Source of the DNA: Streptomyces seoulensis
Lineage (GTDB): Bacteria > Actinomycetota > Actinomycetes > Streptomycetales > Streptomycetaceae
DNA: 64,000 nt
Reading direction: 5' to 3'
NCBI RefSeq assembly: GCF_004328625.1
Contig: NZ_CP032229.1
Location: 558,001-622,000, forward strand
The position numbers were made by a program, and so were the translations under genes. Of this stretch, positions 53,449-62,674 are shown one piece after another. A model generated the notes under the pieces. That model did not search any database, was not told the DNA's origin, and saw nothing but the letters and a program-made list of their open reading frames with translations. Position 1 is the first letter of the stretch. Every line of letters starts with the position of its first letter.

Positions 53449-55268
53449 CGGCTGCGGAGTCGGGTGACGTCCGGTCGTTCGCGGCCGACCCGGTCGTCGA
53501 GGCGCCGGGCGAGCTGCCGAAGACCTGGGCGACACAGCTGGTGAGCTGTGTCATCGAGGAGAGCGTGGGGCTGCCGGACACGGCGGTGCTGACCTACCGC
53601 GATCCGCAGCACGAGTTCCTCGCCGCGACCGGCGTCACGATCGGCACCCCGCTGAAGGTGTCGGTGGTGACGGTGAAGGGGCAGGCGAGCGAGCCGCTGT
53701 TCAGCGGTGAGGTGACGGCGCTGGAACTGGACCGGGACGGCACCGGCACGTTCACCGTGGTGCGCGCGTACTCCAAGGCGCACCGCTTGCAGCGCGGCCG
53801 GAAGGTGGTGGCGTACCGGGACATGACGACGGCGGCGATCATCCGCAAGGTCGTGACCTCGGCGGGGCTGGCCTGCGGCAAGGTGGAGGCGCCGGCGGTC
53901 ACGCACAAGCAGCTCTCGCAGGCGAACGTCTCCGACTGGGACTTCCTGCAGTATCTGGCGGGCGAATGCGGGGCGCAGGTACGGGTGGACGACAAGGGGG
54001 TCGTCCAGTTCACGCGTCCGGTGAAGGCATCCGGGGCGCCGTCGCCGTCGACGCCCGCGACGCGGAGCCCGCTGGTGCTGGAGTACGGGCGGAACCTGCT
54101 GGCGCTGCGGGCGTCGCTGTCGATGGCGGACGCGGCGCAGAAGGTGCAGGTGCGCGGGTGGGACGCGACGACCAAGCGGGCGGTGGTGGCCGAGCAGGCG
54201 TCCATCACCAGCGGCACGGTGGTGCCGGGTCTGAATCCGGCGTCGGTGAACCGGTTCGGGAAGAAGACCCAGGTGACGGTGGCCGACACCCCGTACCGCA
54301 CGCAGGCGGAGGCGGCGGCGGTGGCGCGGGCGACGGCGGAGCAGGTGAGCGCGTCCTACGGTGACCTGGAGGCGCTGACCACCGGAAATCCGGCGCTGCG
54401 CGCGGGCAAGGCGGTCGCGCTGGGCAACGTGGGGCCGGCCTTCTCGGGGCGGTACACGGCGACGGCGGTGCAGCACGTGCTGGAGCCGCACGGCGGTTAC
54501 CGGACGACCCTGTGGGTCAGTTCCCGCCCGGACCCCTCGCTGACCGGGCTGTCCGGTGCCGGGGCCGGAGGATCGCGCGGTGCGCGCATTCCGGGTCTGG
54601 CGATCGGCGTGGTCACCGACGTACGGGAGCCGAACGGCGCGGAGCAGGGCGCGGTCCGGCTCAAGTTCCCCTGGCTGGACGATACTTATGTCTCGGACTG
54701 GACGCGTACCGTGCAGTGGGGCGGCAAGGGCGGCGGCGGTGTGGTCAGCCCCGAGGTCAACGACGAGGTGCTGGTCGGGTTCGAGCAGGGGCTGCTGGAC
54801 AGTCCCTACGTCCTCGGCGGGCTCTACAACGGCGTGGACAAGCCGTCGAAGCACGATGTCCCGCTGATCGACAAGACCAGCGGGAAGGTCAACCGGCGCT
54901 CCGTCGTGTCGCGTTCGGGGCACCGGCTGGAGCTGCTGGACGCGCCCCGGCCGGGTCCGTCGGGGCTGCGGCTGGTGACGGCGGACAAGCGTCTGGAGGT
55001 CCGGATGGACGACCGCGAGGACCGGATCGAGGTGACGGTGTACCGCTCGCCGGGGCAGGTGGGCACGTCGATGGTGCTGGACAAGCAGGACATCACGCTG
55101 AGCGCGCCCCGGGGCGAAGTGACCCTGAAGGGGCGCCGGGTGACGATCGACGGACAGTCGCGGGTGTCCGTGTCCGGGCGCGCGGTGGCGGTGACCGGAC
55201 GCTCCTCCGTCGAGGTGGACGGTGGTCTGCTGGGTGTCCTGAAGGCCAAGCTCATCCGGATCAACTGA
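53445..55268 (+). CDS. cis8: eCIS spike/hub protein (VgrG-like)
   Basis: A 607-residue VgrG/gp27-gp5-like protein. The N-terminal hub domains (1-340) include SDWDFLQYLAGECGAQVRVD. The OB-fold (about 375-470) has VVTDVREPNGAEQGAVRLKF and NDEVLVGFEQGLLDSPYVLG. The C-terminal beta-helix needle is short (TLKGRRVTIDGQSRVSVSGR repeats). It forms the trimeric spike on which PAAR sits. GTG 53445 overlaps the LysM gene stop; the long open frame upstream is a shadow of that gene. Confidence 0.94.
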   Translation: MTAAESGDVRSFAADPVVEAPGELPKTWATQLVSCVIEESVGLPDTAVLTYRDPQHEFLAATGVTIGTPLKVSVVTVKGQASEPLFSGEVTALELDRDGTGTFTVVRAYSKAHRLQRGRKVVAYRDMTTAAIIRKVVTSAGLACGKVEAPAVTHKQLSQANVSDWDFLQYLAGECGAQVRVDDKGVVQFTRPVKASGAPSPSTPATRSPLVLEYGRNLLALRASLSMADAAQKVQVRGWDATTKRAVVAEQASITSGTVVPGLNPASVNRFGKKTQVTVADTPYRTQAEAAAVARATAEQVSASYGDLEALTTGNPALRAGKAVALGNVGPAFSGRYTATAVQHVLEPHGGYRTTLWVSSRPDPSLTGLSGAGAGGSRGARIPGLAIGVVTDVREPNGAEQGAVRLKFPWLDDTYVSDWTRTVQWGGKGGGGVVSPEVNDEVLVGFEQGLLDSPYVLGGLYNGVDKPSKHDVPLIDKTSGKVNRRSVVSRSGHRLELLDAPRPGPSGLRLVTADKRLEVRMDDREDRIEVTVYRSPGQVGTSMVLDKQDITLSAPRGEVTLKGRRVTIDGQSRVSVSGRAVAVTGRSSVEVDGGLLGVLKAKLIRIN

Positions 55269-55312
55269 GCTGTCCCGCAAGCTTGTTGTTGTCGATTACC
55301 GAGGAGTCCACG

Positions 55313-55633
55313 ATGCCGGCCGCAGCCCGTACCGGTGATCCGACGAGCCATGGCGGCCGGATCACCACCCCGCCGCCCATGGCCGCCGCGCGGGTGGCGA
55401 CCGTGCTGATCGGGGGCCGTCCGGCCGCCGTGGTGGGCAGCCTGCACGTGTGCGTGGTCCCGCCGCACGCGGCCACCGGCCCGGCGAACGTGATCATCCC
55501 CGACCCGATGGCGCTGGTCGGCGAGGGCGTGCTGATCGGTGGGCTGCCGGCCGCGACGATGGGCGACAAGACGGCGTGCCAGGCGCAGATCGTGATGGGT
55601 GAGTTGAGCGTGGAGATAGGTGGCGTGCTGTGA
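55313..55633 (+). CDS. cis10: eCIS PAAR-domain spike tip
   Basis: A 106-residue PAAR protein: ARTGDPTSHGGRITTPPP at the N-terminus, AATGPANVIIPDPMALVGEG and PAATMGDKTACQAQIVMG further on. It caps the spike as the piercing tip; zinc ligands are His and Cys (SHGG, CVVPPHA, TACQ). GAGGAG sits before ATG 55313. Its stop overlaps the gp25 start (GTGA). Confidence 0.93.
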   Translation: MPAAARTGDPTSHGGRITTPPPMAAARVATVLIGGRPAAVVGSLHVCVVPPHAATGPANVIIPDPMALVGEGVLIGGLPAATMGDKTACQAQIVMGELSVEIGGVL

Positions 55634-56052
55634 GCGAGCGGTTCATCGGCCGGGGCTGGGCGTTCCCGCTGCGGGTCGGCCCCACCGGCGGCATCGCCAT
55701 GGTGGAGCGGGCGCGGGAGATCGAGGAGGCCATCCGGCTGGTCCTCGGCACCGCGCCCGGCGAGCGGCCGATGCGGCCCGAGTTCGGCTGCGGCATCCAC
55801 GACTACGTCTTCGCGCCGGGCGACGGCGACACGGCGGGCCGGGTCGCGCAGCAGGTCCGGGAGGCCCTGGAGCGGTGGGAGCCGCGGATCTCCGTGGACG
55901 ACGTGGTGGTGGCCTTCGACGCGGTGGACGCCGGGACGCTCTACATCGACGTGCACTACACGGTGCGGTCCACCAACGACCGGCGCAATCTGGTGTTTCC
56001 GTTCTACACGATCCCCTCCGAGGAGGGTGTCGAGGAAGTGGTCGGCGACTGA
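55630..56052 (+). CDS. cis9: eCIS gp25-like baseplate wedge protein
   Basis: A 140-residue GPW/gp25 protein (GRGWAFPLRVGPTGGIAMVE, RLVLGTAPGERPMRPEFGCG, VREALERWEPRI). gp25 nucleates sheath assembly at the baseplate. Overlaps: GTGA with the PAAR stop and 1 bp (TGATG) with the next gene. Confidence 0.94.
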   Translation: MSERFIGRGWAFPLRVGPTGGIAMVERAREIEEAIRLVLGTAPGERPMRPEFGCGIHDYVFAPGDGDTAGRVAQQVREALERWEPRISVDDVVVAFDAVDAGTLYIDVHYTVRSTNDRRNLVFPFYTIPSEEGVEEVVGD

Positions 56053-58010
56053 TGGTCCTGCCCTCCCCCAATCTGGACGACCGGCGCTTCCAGCAGCTCG
56101 TCGACGAGGCGAAACGGTATGTGCAGCAGCGTGCCCCCGAGTGGACCGACCACAACGTGTCGGACCCCGGTGTCACGCTGATCGAGACGTTCGCCTATCT
56201 GGTGGACCAGCTGCTGTACCGGCTGAACCGGGTCCCGGAGAAGAACTACCTGGCGTTTCTCGATCTGTTGGGCATCCGGCTGTTCCCGCCGTCGGCCGCG
56301 GCAGCCGAGGTCGACTTCTGGCTCTCCGCGCCGCAGCCGGAGCCGGTGACGCTGAGTGCGGGCACCGAGGTGACGACGGCGGCCGGCGAGGACGAGGACT
56401 CCGTCGTCTTCGCCACCACCGGTGAACTGCGCATCGTGCCGAGCGAGTTGATCAGGCTGGTGACGGCGCCGCGCGGCGGTGAGCAGACCGACCGGACGAA
56501 CGCGCTGGCCGAGGGCCGGGACGTGCCCTGCTTCCAGACCACGCCCGAGCCCGGTGACGCGCTGCTGTTCGGGCTGCCGACGGCGGTGCCGCGCTGTGTG
56601 GTCGCCGTCCGCCTGGACAGCCGGGTCGAGGGCGTCGGCGTCGACCCGCGCCAGCCCCCGCTGGTCTGGGAGGCGTGGGACGGCACGCGCTGGCTGCGCT
56701 GCGAGACCGGCGAGGACACCACGGGCGGTCTGAACCGGCCCGGCGAGATCATCGTGTACGTCCCGGCGTCGCACACGGCGTCGGTGATCGGCGGGACGCA
56801 CGCGGGCTGGCTGCGCTGCCGGGTGGTGCCGGCCGAACCGGGCCAGCCGTTCTACTCCGAGTCGCCGACCGTGCGGGAGGCCGCCGTGTTCACGGTGGGC
56901 GGCACCATGACGGTGGAGCACGCGGAGACGGTGACGGACGTGCCGCTCGGCGCCTCCGAGGGCGTCGCGGGACAGACGTTCCGCCTCGACCGGCCGCCGG
57001 TGCTGCTGGACGGCGAGCCGCCCGTGGTGGAGGTGTCCTCCGCCGACGGCTGGCAGCGCTGGCAGGTGGTCGAGCACTTCGGCCGCTCCGGCCCCGAGGA
57101 CCGGCATGTACGGGTGGACGCCACCTCGGGCGAGTTCGGGTTCGCGCCCGCGCTGCGCGAGCCCGACGGCACGCTGCGCCCGTGCGGCGCGGTGCCGCCC
57201 AAGGGCGCCCAGGTCCGGGTGGCCCGCTACCGCACCGGCGGCGGCCCGGCGGGCAACGTGGCGCGCGGCGCGATCAACGTGCTGCGCAGTTCGGTGCCGT
57301 ACGTGGCCCGGGTCGGCAACCGGGAGGCGGCCCGTGGCGGGGTCGCGGGTGAGACGGTGGCCAACGCCCGGCTGCGCGCCCCGCAGGCGCTGCGCATGCA
57401 GGAGCGCGCGGTGACCGCCGAGGACCACGAGATCATCGCCCGGCAGGCGGCGCCGTCGGTGCGCCGGGTGCGCTGTCTGCCGGCCGCCGACGAGCCGGGC
57501 GCGGTCCGGGTGCTGGTGGTGCCGGACGCGGTGCCCGACGACGACGGCCGGGTTCGCTTCGAGCAGCTCATCCCGTCCGACCAGGTGCTCGCCGCGATCA
57601 CCGAGGCCCTGGACGAGCGGCGCCTGATCGGCACCCGCCTGGTGGTGGAGCCGCCGGTCTACCAGGGCGTCACCGTGGTGGCCCGGCTCACCGCCCCGGC
57701 CGCCGTCGCGGACCGGGTACGGGCCACCGCACTGGCCGCGCTCTACGACCACCTGGACCCGCTGCACGGCGGCCCCGACGGCACGGGCTGGCCGTTCGGG
57801 CGCCCGGTGCAGTACGGGGAGGTGTTCGGCGTGCTCCAGCGTGCCGTGGGGGACGTGCTGGTGGAGGACATCCGGCTGTTCCCGGCCGACCCGGTGACCG
57901 GGCGACGCGGTACGCCGGTGGACCGGGTCGACATCGGCGCGGGCGCGCTGGTCTTCCCGTACCAGCACCAGGTGGTCGTCACTGCGGCGGAGCCGGAGGC
58001 GCGGGTATGA
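56052..58010 (+). CDS. cis11: eCIS baseplate protein (gpJ/gp6-like)
   Basis: A 652-residue putative baseplate assembly protein. The N-terminus PNLDDRRFQQLVDEAKRYVQ leads to EWTDHNVSDPGVTLIETFAY, the strongest signature of this family; NREAARGGVAGETVANARLR and ALRMQERAVTAEDHEII near 440-470 are the gpJ-like conserved core. It is the main wedge component of the baseplate. The frame upstream of ATG 56052 is antisense-like shadow. Confidence 0.95.
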   Translation: MVLPSPNLDDRRFQQLVDEAKRYVQQRAPEWTDHNVSDPGVTLIETFAYLVDQLLYRLNRVPEKNYLAFLDLLGIRLFPPSAAAAEVDFWLSAPQPEPVTLSAGTEVTTAAGEDEDSVVFATTGELRIVPSELIRLVTAPRGGEQTDRTNALAEGRDVPCFQTTPEPGDALLFGLPTAVPRCVVAVRLDSRVEGVGVDPRQPPLVWEAWDGTRWLRCETGEDTTGGLNRPGEIIVYVPASHTASVIGGTHAGWLRCRVVPAEPGQPFYSESPTVREAAVFTVGGTMTVEHAETVTDVPLGASEGVAGQTFRLDRPPVLLDGEPPVVEVSSADGWQRWQVVEHFGRSGPEDRHVRVDATSGEFGFAPALREPDGTLRPCGAVPPKGAQVRVARYRTGGGPAGNVARGAINVLRSSVPYVARVGNREAARGGVAGETVANARLRAPQALRMQERAVTAEDHEIIARQAAPSVRRVRCLPAADEPGAVRVLVVPDAVPDDDGRVRFEQLIPSDQVLAAITEALDERRLIGTRLVVEPPVYQGVTVVARLTAPAAVADRVRATALAALYDHLDPLHGGPDGTGWPFGRPVQYGEVFGVLQRAVGDVLVEDIRLFPADPVTGRRGTPVDRVDIGAGALVFPYQHQVVVTAAEPEARV

Positions 58011-58576
58011 GCCGCGCCGCGATACCCGGCCTGCCGAGCCGCCATCCGATCGGCGGCCAACTGCCCGCGCTGTACGCGGAGGACGACTTCGCCCAGCGGT
58101 TCACCGCCGGTCTGGACACGGTCCTGGCCCCGGTGTTCAGCACGCTCGACAACCTGCCCGCCTACCTCGACCCACGGGTGGCCCCGGCCGACTTCGTCGC
58201 CTGGCTCGCCTCCTGGGTGGGCGGCGTGGACGACCCGCGCTGGCCGCTGGAGCTGCGTCGCGAGGCCGCGGTCCGGGCGATGGAGCTGCACCGCTGGCGC
58301 GGTACGAAGCGCGGTCTGGTGGAGGCGCTCCGGCTGATCCTCGGGGTACGGGCCGAAGTGGTGGGCGACGGGGGCGCCACCTGGTCCGGCACCCCGGGCA
58401 GCGAGCTGCCGCCCGCGCCGGACGCGGAGATCGTCGTACGGGTGTGGCCCGGCCGGGATACGGCGGTCGAGGAGTCACGGGTCCATGAACTGATCCGGGC
58501 CCTGGTCCCGGTGCACACGCGATGCCGGGTCGAGGTCCTTTCCGCCGCGCCCTCCGGCTCCGGCGAAGGAGAGTGA
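58007..58576 (+). CDS. cis12: eCIS baseplate protein (gpI/P2-tail-like)
   Basis: A 189-residue phage tail protein: IGGQLPALYAEDDFAQRFTA near 17-36, FSTLDNLPAYLDPRVAPADF, LASWVGGVDDPRWPLELRRE, and HRWRGTKRGLVEALRLILGV. These are features of the P2 gpI-like wedge partner of the gpJ-type protein. The overlap with the upstream gene is ATGA. Confidence 0.92.
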   Translation: MSRAAIPGLPSRHPIGGQLPALYAEDDFAQRFTAGLDTVLAPVFSTLDNLPAYLDPRVAPADFVAWLASWVGGVDDPRWPLELRREAAVRAMELHRWRGTKRGLVEALRLILGVRAEVVGDGGATWSGTPGSELPPAPDAEIVVRVWPGRDTAVEESRVHELIRALVPVHTRCRVEVLSAAPSGSGEGE

Positions 58577-58581
58577 CGGCC

Positions 58582-59679
58582 ATGCGCGAGTGTCCCGCCT
58601 GCGGGGCGGCGAACGAGGCGACGGACGACTTCTGCGGCAACTGCGGAAGCTACCTGGGCTGGTCGGAGGGGTCGGACCGGTCCTCGCGGAGCCGGAGCGG
58701 AGCGGCTGCCGCCGTACCCGCGGAACCGGTCGCGGAACCGGAACCACAGCCGGAACCCGCGCCCGAGTCGGCCGCCGAGCCCGCGCCCACCCGGCGCGAC
58801 GAGGCCGAGCCGCCCACGCCGACGCCCGCACCGGTACCGGTACCGGAACCGACCCCGGCACCGGCCCCCGCGCCCACGCGCCCGGTGGCCCCCGAGCCGC
58901 CCGCTCCCCAGCCCGTCAAGCCGGCCAAGGCGGTCGCGCCGCGTCCGGTGGTCCGGCCGCTCCCGGCGGACGAGGACACGTCCGGCATCCCGTGTCCGGT
59001 CTGCCGTACGCCCAACCCGCCGCACCGCCGTTTCTGCCGCAAGTGCGCCGCGCCGCTTGCGCCCGTCGCGGCGGCGGAGCCGCTGCCGTGGTGGCGCACC
59101 GTGTGGCCGTTCCGGCGGCGCACCCGGGCCGGCTCGGGCGCGCTGACGCGGCTGCTGGTGATCCTCGCGGTGGTGCTGGCGCTGTGCGTGGCGGGGTTCC
59201 TGCTGCTCCCGGCCGGGCGGAAGCTGATCGAGGACACGCGGGACAAGCTGGGCACGCCGAAGGCAGTCAGCCCCACCCGGGTCATCGCCACGGCCGAACT
59301 GCCCGGCCACCCGGCCAAGCTGACCACGGACGGCCTCGCCAACCGCTACTGGGCGATCCCGGGCAGGAGCGCGTCGGTGACGTACTCCTTCGCCAAGCCG
59401 TTCCGGTTCGTGGACGTCATCTTCACCAACGGCCCGTCGAGGAACGCGGAGGACTACGGCACCCAGGCCCGCGCCCTCCACCTGGCCATGGACGTCTACT
59501 CCGAGGACGGCAAGGTCGAGCGCAAGGAGATCGACCTGAACGACAAGCCCGGCGCGCAGCCCCTCGCGGTCGGCATCAGCCACGTCACCTCGATCCGGCT
59601 GACGCTCAGCGACCCGGTCGGCCTGTCCGGCGGCCGGCACGTCGCGCTGGGCGAGGTGGAGTTCTTCCAGCGGACGTGA
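58582..59679 (+). CDS. Double-zinc-ribbon membrane protein with C-terminal jellyroll domain (CisA-like?)
   Basis: A 365-residue single-pass protein. Two zinc ribbons lie in the cytoplasmic part: Cys4/7/18/21 and Cys138/141/152/155, separated by a ~110-residue Pro/Glu/Ala-rich linker. A membrane helix spans 190-210. The external C-terminal ~125 residues form a beta domain (YSFAKPFRFVDVIFTNGPSR, SIRLTLSDPVGLSGGRHVAL) like the discoidin-type glycan-binding domains. It closes the eCIS operon; GTG 58573, overlapping the previous stop, is an alternative start. From memory, Streptomyces eCIS loci encode a membrane protein, CisA, needed for docking the particle; this gene has the expected layout, but I cannot confirm identity. 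Confidence 0.75.
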   Translation: MRECPACGAANEATDDFCGNCGSYLGWSEGSDRSSRSRSGAAAAVPAEPVAEPEPQPEPAPESAAEPAPTRRDEAEPPTPTPAPVPVPEPTPAPAPAPTRPVAPEPPAPQPVKPAKAVAPRPVVRPLPADEDTSGIPCPVCRTPNPPHRRFCRKCAAPLAPVAAAEPLPWWRTVWPFRRRTRAGSGALTRLLVILAVVLALCVAGFLLLPAGRKLIEDTRDKLGTPKAVSPTRVIATAELPGHPAKLTTDGLANRYWAIPGRSASVTYSFAKPFRFVDVIFTNGPSRNAEDYGTQARALHLAMDVYSEDGKVERKEIDLNDKPGAQPLAVGISHVTSIRLTLSDPVGLSGGRHVALGEVEFFQRT

Positions 59680-59696
59680 CGCGGCGGACGTGAGGC

Positions 59697-61070
59697 TCAG
59701 GAGGCCGTGGAGTCCAGCGCGCGCAGGGCGTTCTCCACGACCTCCGTCAGGGCCGGATGAATCCACAGCGGCCTCCGTGCGAGGTCGCGCGCGGTGATGC
59801 CGAAGGTCTGGGCCACGACCAGCGGCTGGACGAGGGTGGCCGCCTGCGGGCCGAGCAGATGGGCGCCGAGCAGGCGGCCGGTGCCCCGGTCGACGAGCAC
59901 CTTGCAGAAGCCCTGGGTCTCCTCCAGCGCCCAGCCGTAGGCCACGTCCTCGTACCGGTGCGTGGCGGTCACGTAGTCGAGGCCCTGCTCGCGGGCCTCC
60001 TGCTCGGTGAGGCCGACCTGGGCGATCTGCGGGCGGCTGAACACGGCGGCGGGCACCGCGTCGTAGCTCATGGTGCGAAGGTCGCCGGGGTGCAGGAGGT
60101 TGTGCGCGACCACCTCCGCCTCACGGTTGGCGACATGCTTGAGCGGTACGGCCGTGGAGACGTCCCCGAGCGCCCACACGCCCTCGGCACTGGTGCGCAG
60201 GTGCTCGTCCACGGTGACGCGGCCGTCCTCGGCGTCGATCCCGGCCGCGTCCAGGCCGAGCCGGTCCCCGTTGGGGCGGCGGCCGACGGCCACCAGCAGG
60301 GTGTCGGCACGCAGTTCGGTGCCGTCGTCCAGGGTGAGCCGCAGATCGCCGGGCTCGCCGGAGACCCCGGTCAGCTCCCGGCCGAGGCGCAGGTCCCACC
60401 GGTCGCGCACGATGGTGGTGAACGCCTCGGAGACCGACTCGTCCTGCTGGGCCAGCAGCCGGTCCTGCTGCTCGACCACGGTGACGTGGCTGCCCGCCGA
60501 GTGGAGGACATGGGCGAGTTCGGCCGCGATGTACCCGCCGCCGAGCACGACCAGCCGCTCGGGCGGGGCGTCGAGGCGCATCACGGTCTCGGAGGTCTCG
60601 TACGGCAGCCCGGAGTCGGCGACCACCGGGGGTGCGACGGGCCGGCCGCCGACCGCGACCACGATCCGGCCGGCCCCCAGCTCCACCGGGCCGCTCTCCG
60701 TCTCGACGGTGAGCCGGCGCTCGCCGGTGAAGCGGGCCCGGCCCCGGTACACGGTGACGTGGTCCGAGGCCCGGCGCCCCTCCTCGCCCTCCTTGGCGTC
60801 GGCGTCGAGGCGCCCGAACACCCGCTCGCGGACGTCGGCCCAGCGCACCCGGCGCAGCTCGGCGTCGACGTCGTGCCGGTGGGCGTCGCGGACGGTGTCG
60901 GCCACGTCGGCGGTGGCGGCGAGCATCTTGCTGGGGATGCAGCCCGCGTTGAGGCAGGTGCCGCCGAAGGGGCCCTCGGTGACGATCGCGACGTCCAGGT
61001 GGGCGAAGCGGTCGTCGACGAGGGCGTTGCCCGTCCCGGCTCCGATGACGATCAGGTCATGAGTGCGCAT
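59697..61070 (-). CDS. mtr: Mycothione reductase
   Basis: A 457-residue pyridine-nucleotide disulfide oxidoreductase that reduces mycothiol disulfide with NADPH. The FAD motif is VIGAGTGNALVDDRFAH, and the redox-active pair is in GGTCLNAGCIPSKM near 37-50. The NADPH motif is LVVLGGGYIAAELAHVLHSA and the C-terminal base is His in WIHPALTEVVENALRALD. Mycothiol replaces glutathione in actinobacteria. It is 46 bp downstream of gabD on the same strand and 17 bp from the convergent eCIS operon end. Confidence 0.88.
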   Translation of the reverse strand: MRTHDLIVIGAGTGNALVDDRFAHLDVAIVTEGPFGGTCLNAGCIPSKMLAATADVADTVRDAHRHDVDAELRRVRWADVRERVFGRLDADAKEGEEGRRASDHVTVYRGRARFTGERRLTVETESGPVELGAGRIVVAVGGRPVAPPVVADSGLPYETSETVMRLDAPPERLVVLGGGYIAAELAHVLHSAGSHVTVVEQQDRLLAQQDESVSEAFTTIVRDRWDLRLGRELTGVSGEPGDLRLTLDDGTELRADTLLVAVGRRPNGDRLGLDAAGIDAEDGRVTVDEHLRTSAEGVWALGDVSTAVPLKHVANREAEVVAHNLLHPGDLRTMSYDAVPAAVFSRPQIAQVGLTEQEAREQGLDYVTATHRYEDVAYGWALEETQGFCKVLVDRGTGRLLGAHLLGPQAATLVQPLVVAQTFGITARDLARRPLWIHPALTEVVENALRALDSTAS

Positions 61071-61116
61071 GCCGGGAACGTGTCCCTTCGGCGGGCCTTC
61101 ATGCCCGTTCGCCCGG

Positions 61117-62490
61117 TCAGCGGGTGATGCGGACCAGCTTGTGGTTGGCGAACTCCTCCATGCCGAAGCGGCCCAGTTCGCGGCCGAAGCCGGACCGCTT
61201 GACCCCGCCGAAGGGCAGCTCGGCGGCGGTGCCGGCCGGGCCGCCCAGGAACACCATGCCGGTGGCCAGGCGCTGGGCCACCCGCTCGGCCTGCTCGTCG
61301 TCGTCGGTCTGCACCGAGGCGCTCAGCCCGTACGGCGAGTTGTTGGCGAACTCGACCGCCTCGTCCTCGGAGCCCACCTTGAACAGCAGCGCGACCGGGC
61401 CGAACAGCTCCTCCTGGTAGGCCCGCATGTCGGGCGTGATGCCGGCGAGCACCGTCGGCTCGTACCAGGCGCCCGGCCGGTCCATGCGGCGGCCGCCGGC
61501 CAGCACGGTCGCGCCCTTGGAGACGGCGTCCTGGACCTGCTCGTCCAGGGTCTGGACGGCCTTCTCCGAGGAGAGCGGGCCCATGAAGGTGCCGGGGTCG
61601 GTGGGGTCGCCCGGGACGATGCGGCGGATCGCCTCGGTGTACTGCTCGGCGAAGTCATCGTAGTGCTCGTCCAGCGCGATGATCCGCTTGGAGGCGTTGC
61701 ACGCCTGGCCCGCGTTGAGCATGCGGCCCTGGAGGGTGTTCTTCACGACGCGGGACATGTCCGAGACGCCGAGGATCAGGTACGGGTCGGAGCCGCCCAG
61801 CTCCAGCACGACCTTCTTCAGGTTCCGGCCCGCGATCTCGGCCACGGCCGCGCCCGCCCGCTCGGACCCGGTGAGGGAGACGCCCTGGACACGGTCGTCG
61901 GCGATCACGTCCTCGATCTGCTCGTTGGTGGCGAAGATGTTGACGTACGCCCCCTTCGGCAGCCCGGCGTCCTGGAAGATCCGCTCCATCTCCAGCGCGG
62001 ACTCCGGACACTGCGGGGCGTGCTTGAGCAGGATCGCGTTGCCCAGCATGAGGTTGGGCGCGGCGAACCGGGCGACCTGGTAGTACGGGAAGTTCCACGG
62101 CATGATCCCGAGCAGGGTGCCGACGGCCTCCTTGCGGATGACGGCACGGCCGCCGGAGGCCACGTCCAGCTCCTCCTCCTTCAGGAACTCCTCGCCGTGG
62201 TCGGCGTAGTAGCGGTAGATCGAGACGGCGATGTCGATCTCGCCGAGGCCCTGCCGGACCGGCTTGCCCATCTCGCGGGTGATGATCGCGGCGAGCTGGT
62301 CCTTGCGCTCCTCGTAGAGGTCGGCCACCCGGTGCAGCACCGCCGCGCGCTCCTCGGGCGGCCGGGCGGCCCACTCGCGCTGGGCGGTGTCGGCGGCTTC
62401 GAGCGCCTCGCGCAGTTCGGCGTCGGTCGCGGTCGGGTACTCCCGCTCGGTCTCGCCGGTGGCGGGGTTGACGATTCGGTAGTGCTCCAT
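61117..62490 (-). CDS. gabD: NAD(P)-dependent succinate-semialdehyde dehydrogenase
   Basis: A 457-residue aldehyde dehydrogenase of the GabD1 type. It starts EHYRIVNPATGETEREYPTA, with IMPWNFPYYQVARFAAPNLM near 125, VVLELGGSDPYLIL near 225 (catalytic Glu) and the catalytic Cys in NAGQACNASKR near 260. It would oxidise succinic semialdehyde to succinate in GABA catabolism or as a detoxifier. Substrate preference is by family only. Confidence 0.9.
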   Translation of the reverse strand: MEHYRIVNPATGETEREYPTATDAELREALEAADTAQREWAARPPEERAAVLHRVADLYEERKDQLAAIITREMGKPVRQGLGEIDIAVSIYRYYADHGEEFLKEEELDVASGGRAVIRKEAVGTLLGIMPWNFPYYQVARFAAPNLMLGNAILLKHAPQCPESALEMERIFQDAGLPKGAYVNIFATNEQIEDVIADDRVQGVSLTGSERAGAAVAEIAGRNLKKVVLELGGSDPYLILGVSDMSRVVKNTLQGRMLNAGQACNASKRIIALDEHYDDFAEQYTEAIRRIVPGDPTDPGTFMGPLSSEKAVQTLDEQVQDAVSKGATVLAGGRRMDRPGAWYEPTVLAGITPDMRAYQEELFGPVALLFKVGSEDEAVEFANNSPYGLSASVQTDDDEQAERVAQRLATGMVFLGGPAGTAAELPFGGVKRSGFGRELGRFGMEEFANHKLVRITR

Positions 62491-62674
62491 GACGTCCTCT
62501 CGTTCTCCGGTCCGGAAAGCCGCGGTGCGGGTGGCGGCCGCCGGGCGTTACCGGACGGTACGACCGATCGGGTACCCCTGGGCAGGTCCGGAACACACCG
62601 GGACGAAGTTGCCGGGCGGCAAGAGTCTCGGGCGGAGGGGTCGTGCGGAGCGCGATCGGGGGTAAGGGGGCCGC

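Noticed and set aside
37988..59679. Interpretation of the tail-like genes as a prophage or tailocin.
   Set aside because: No integrase, terminase, portal, capsid, holin or endolysin is present, and the AAA+ ATPase plus DUF4255 terminator are eCIS-specific.
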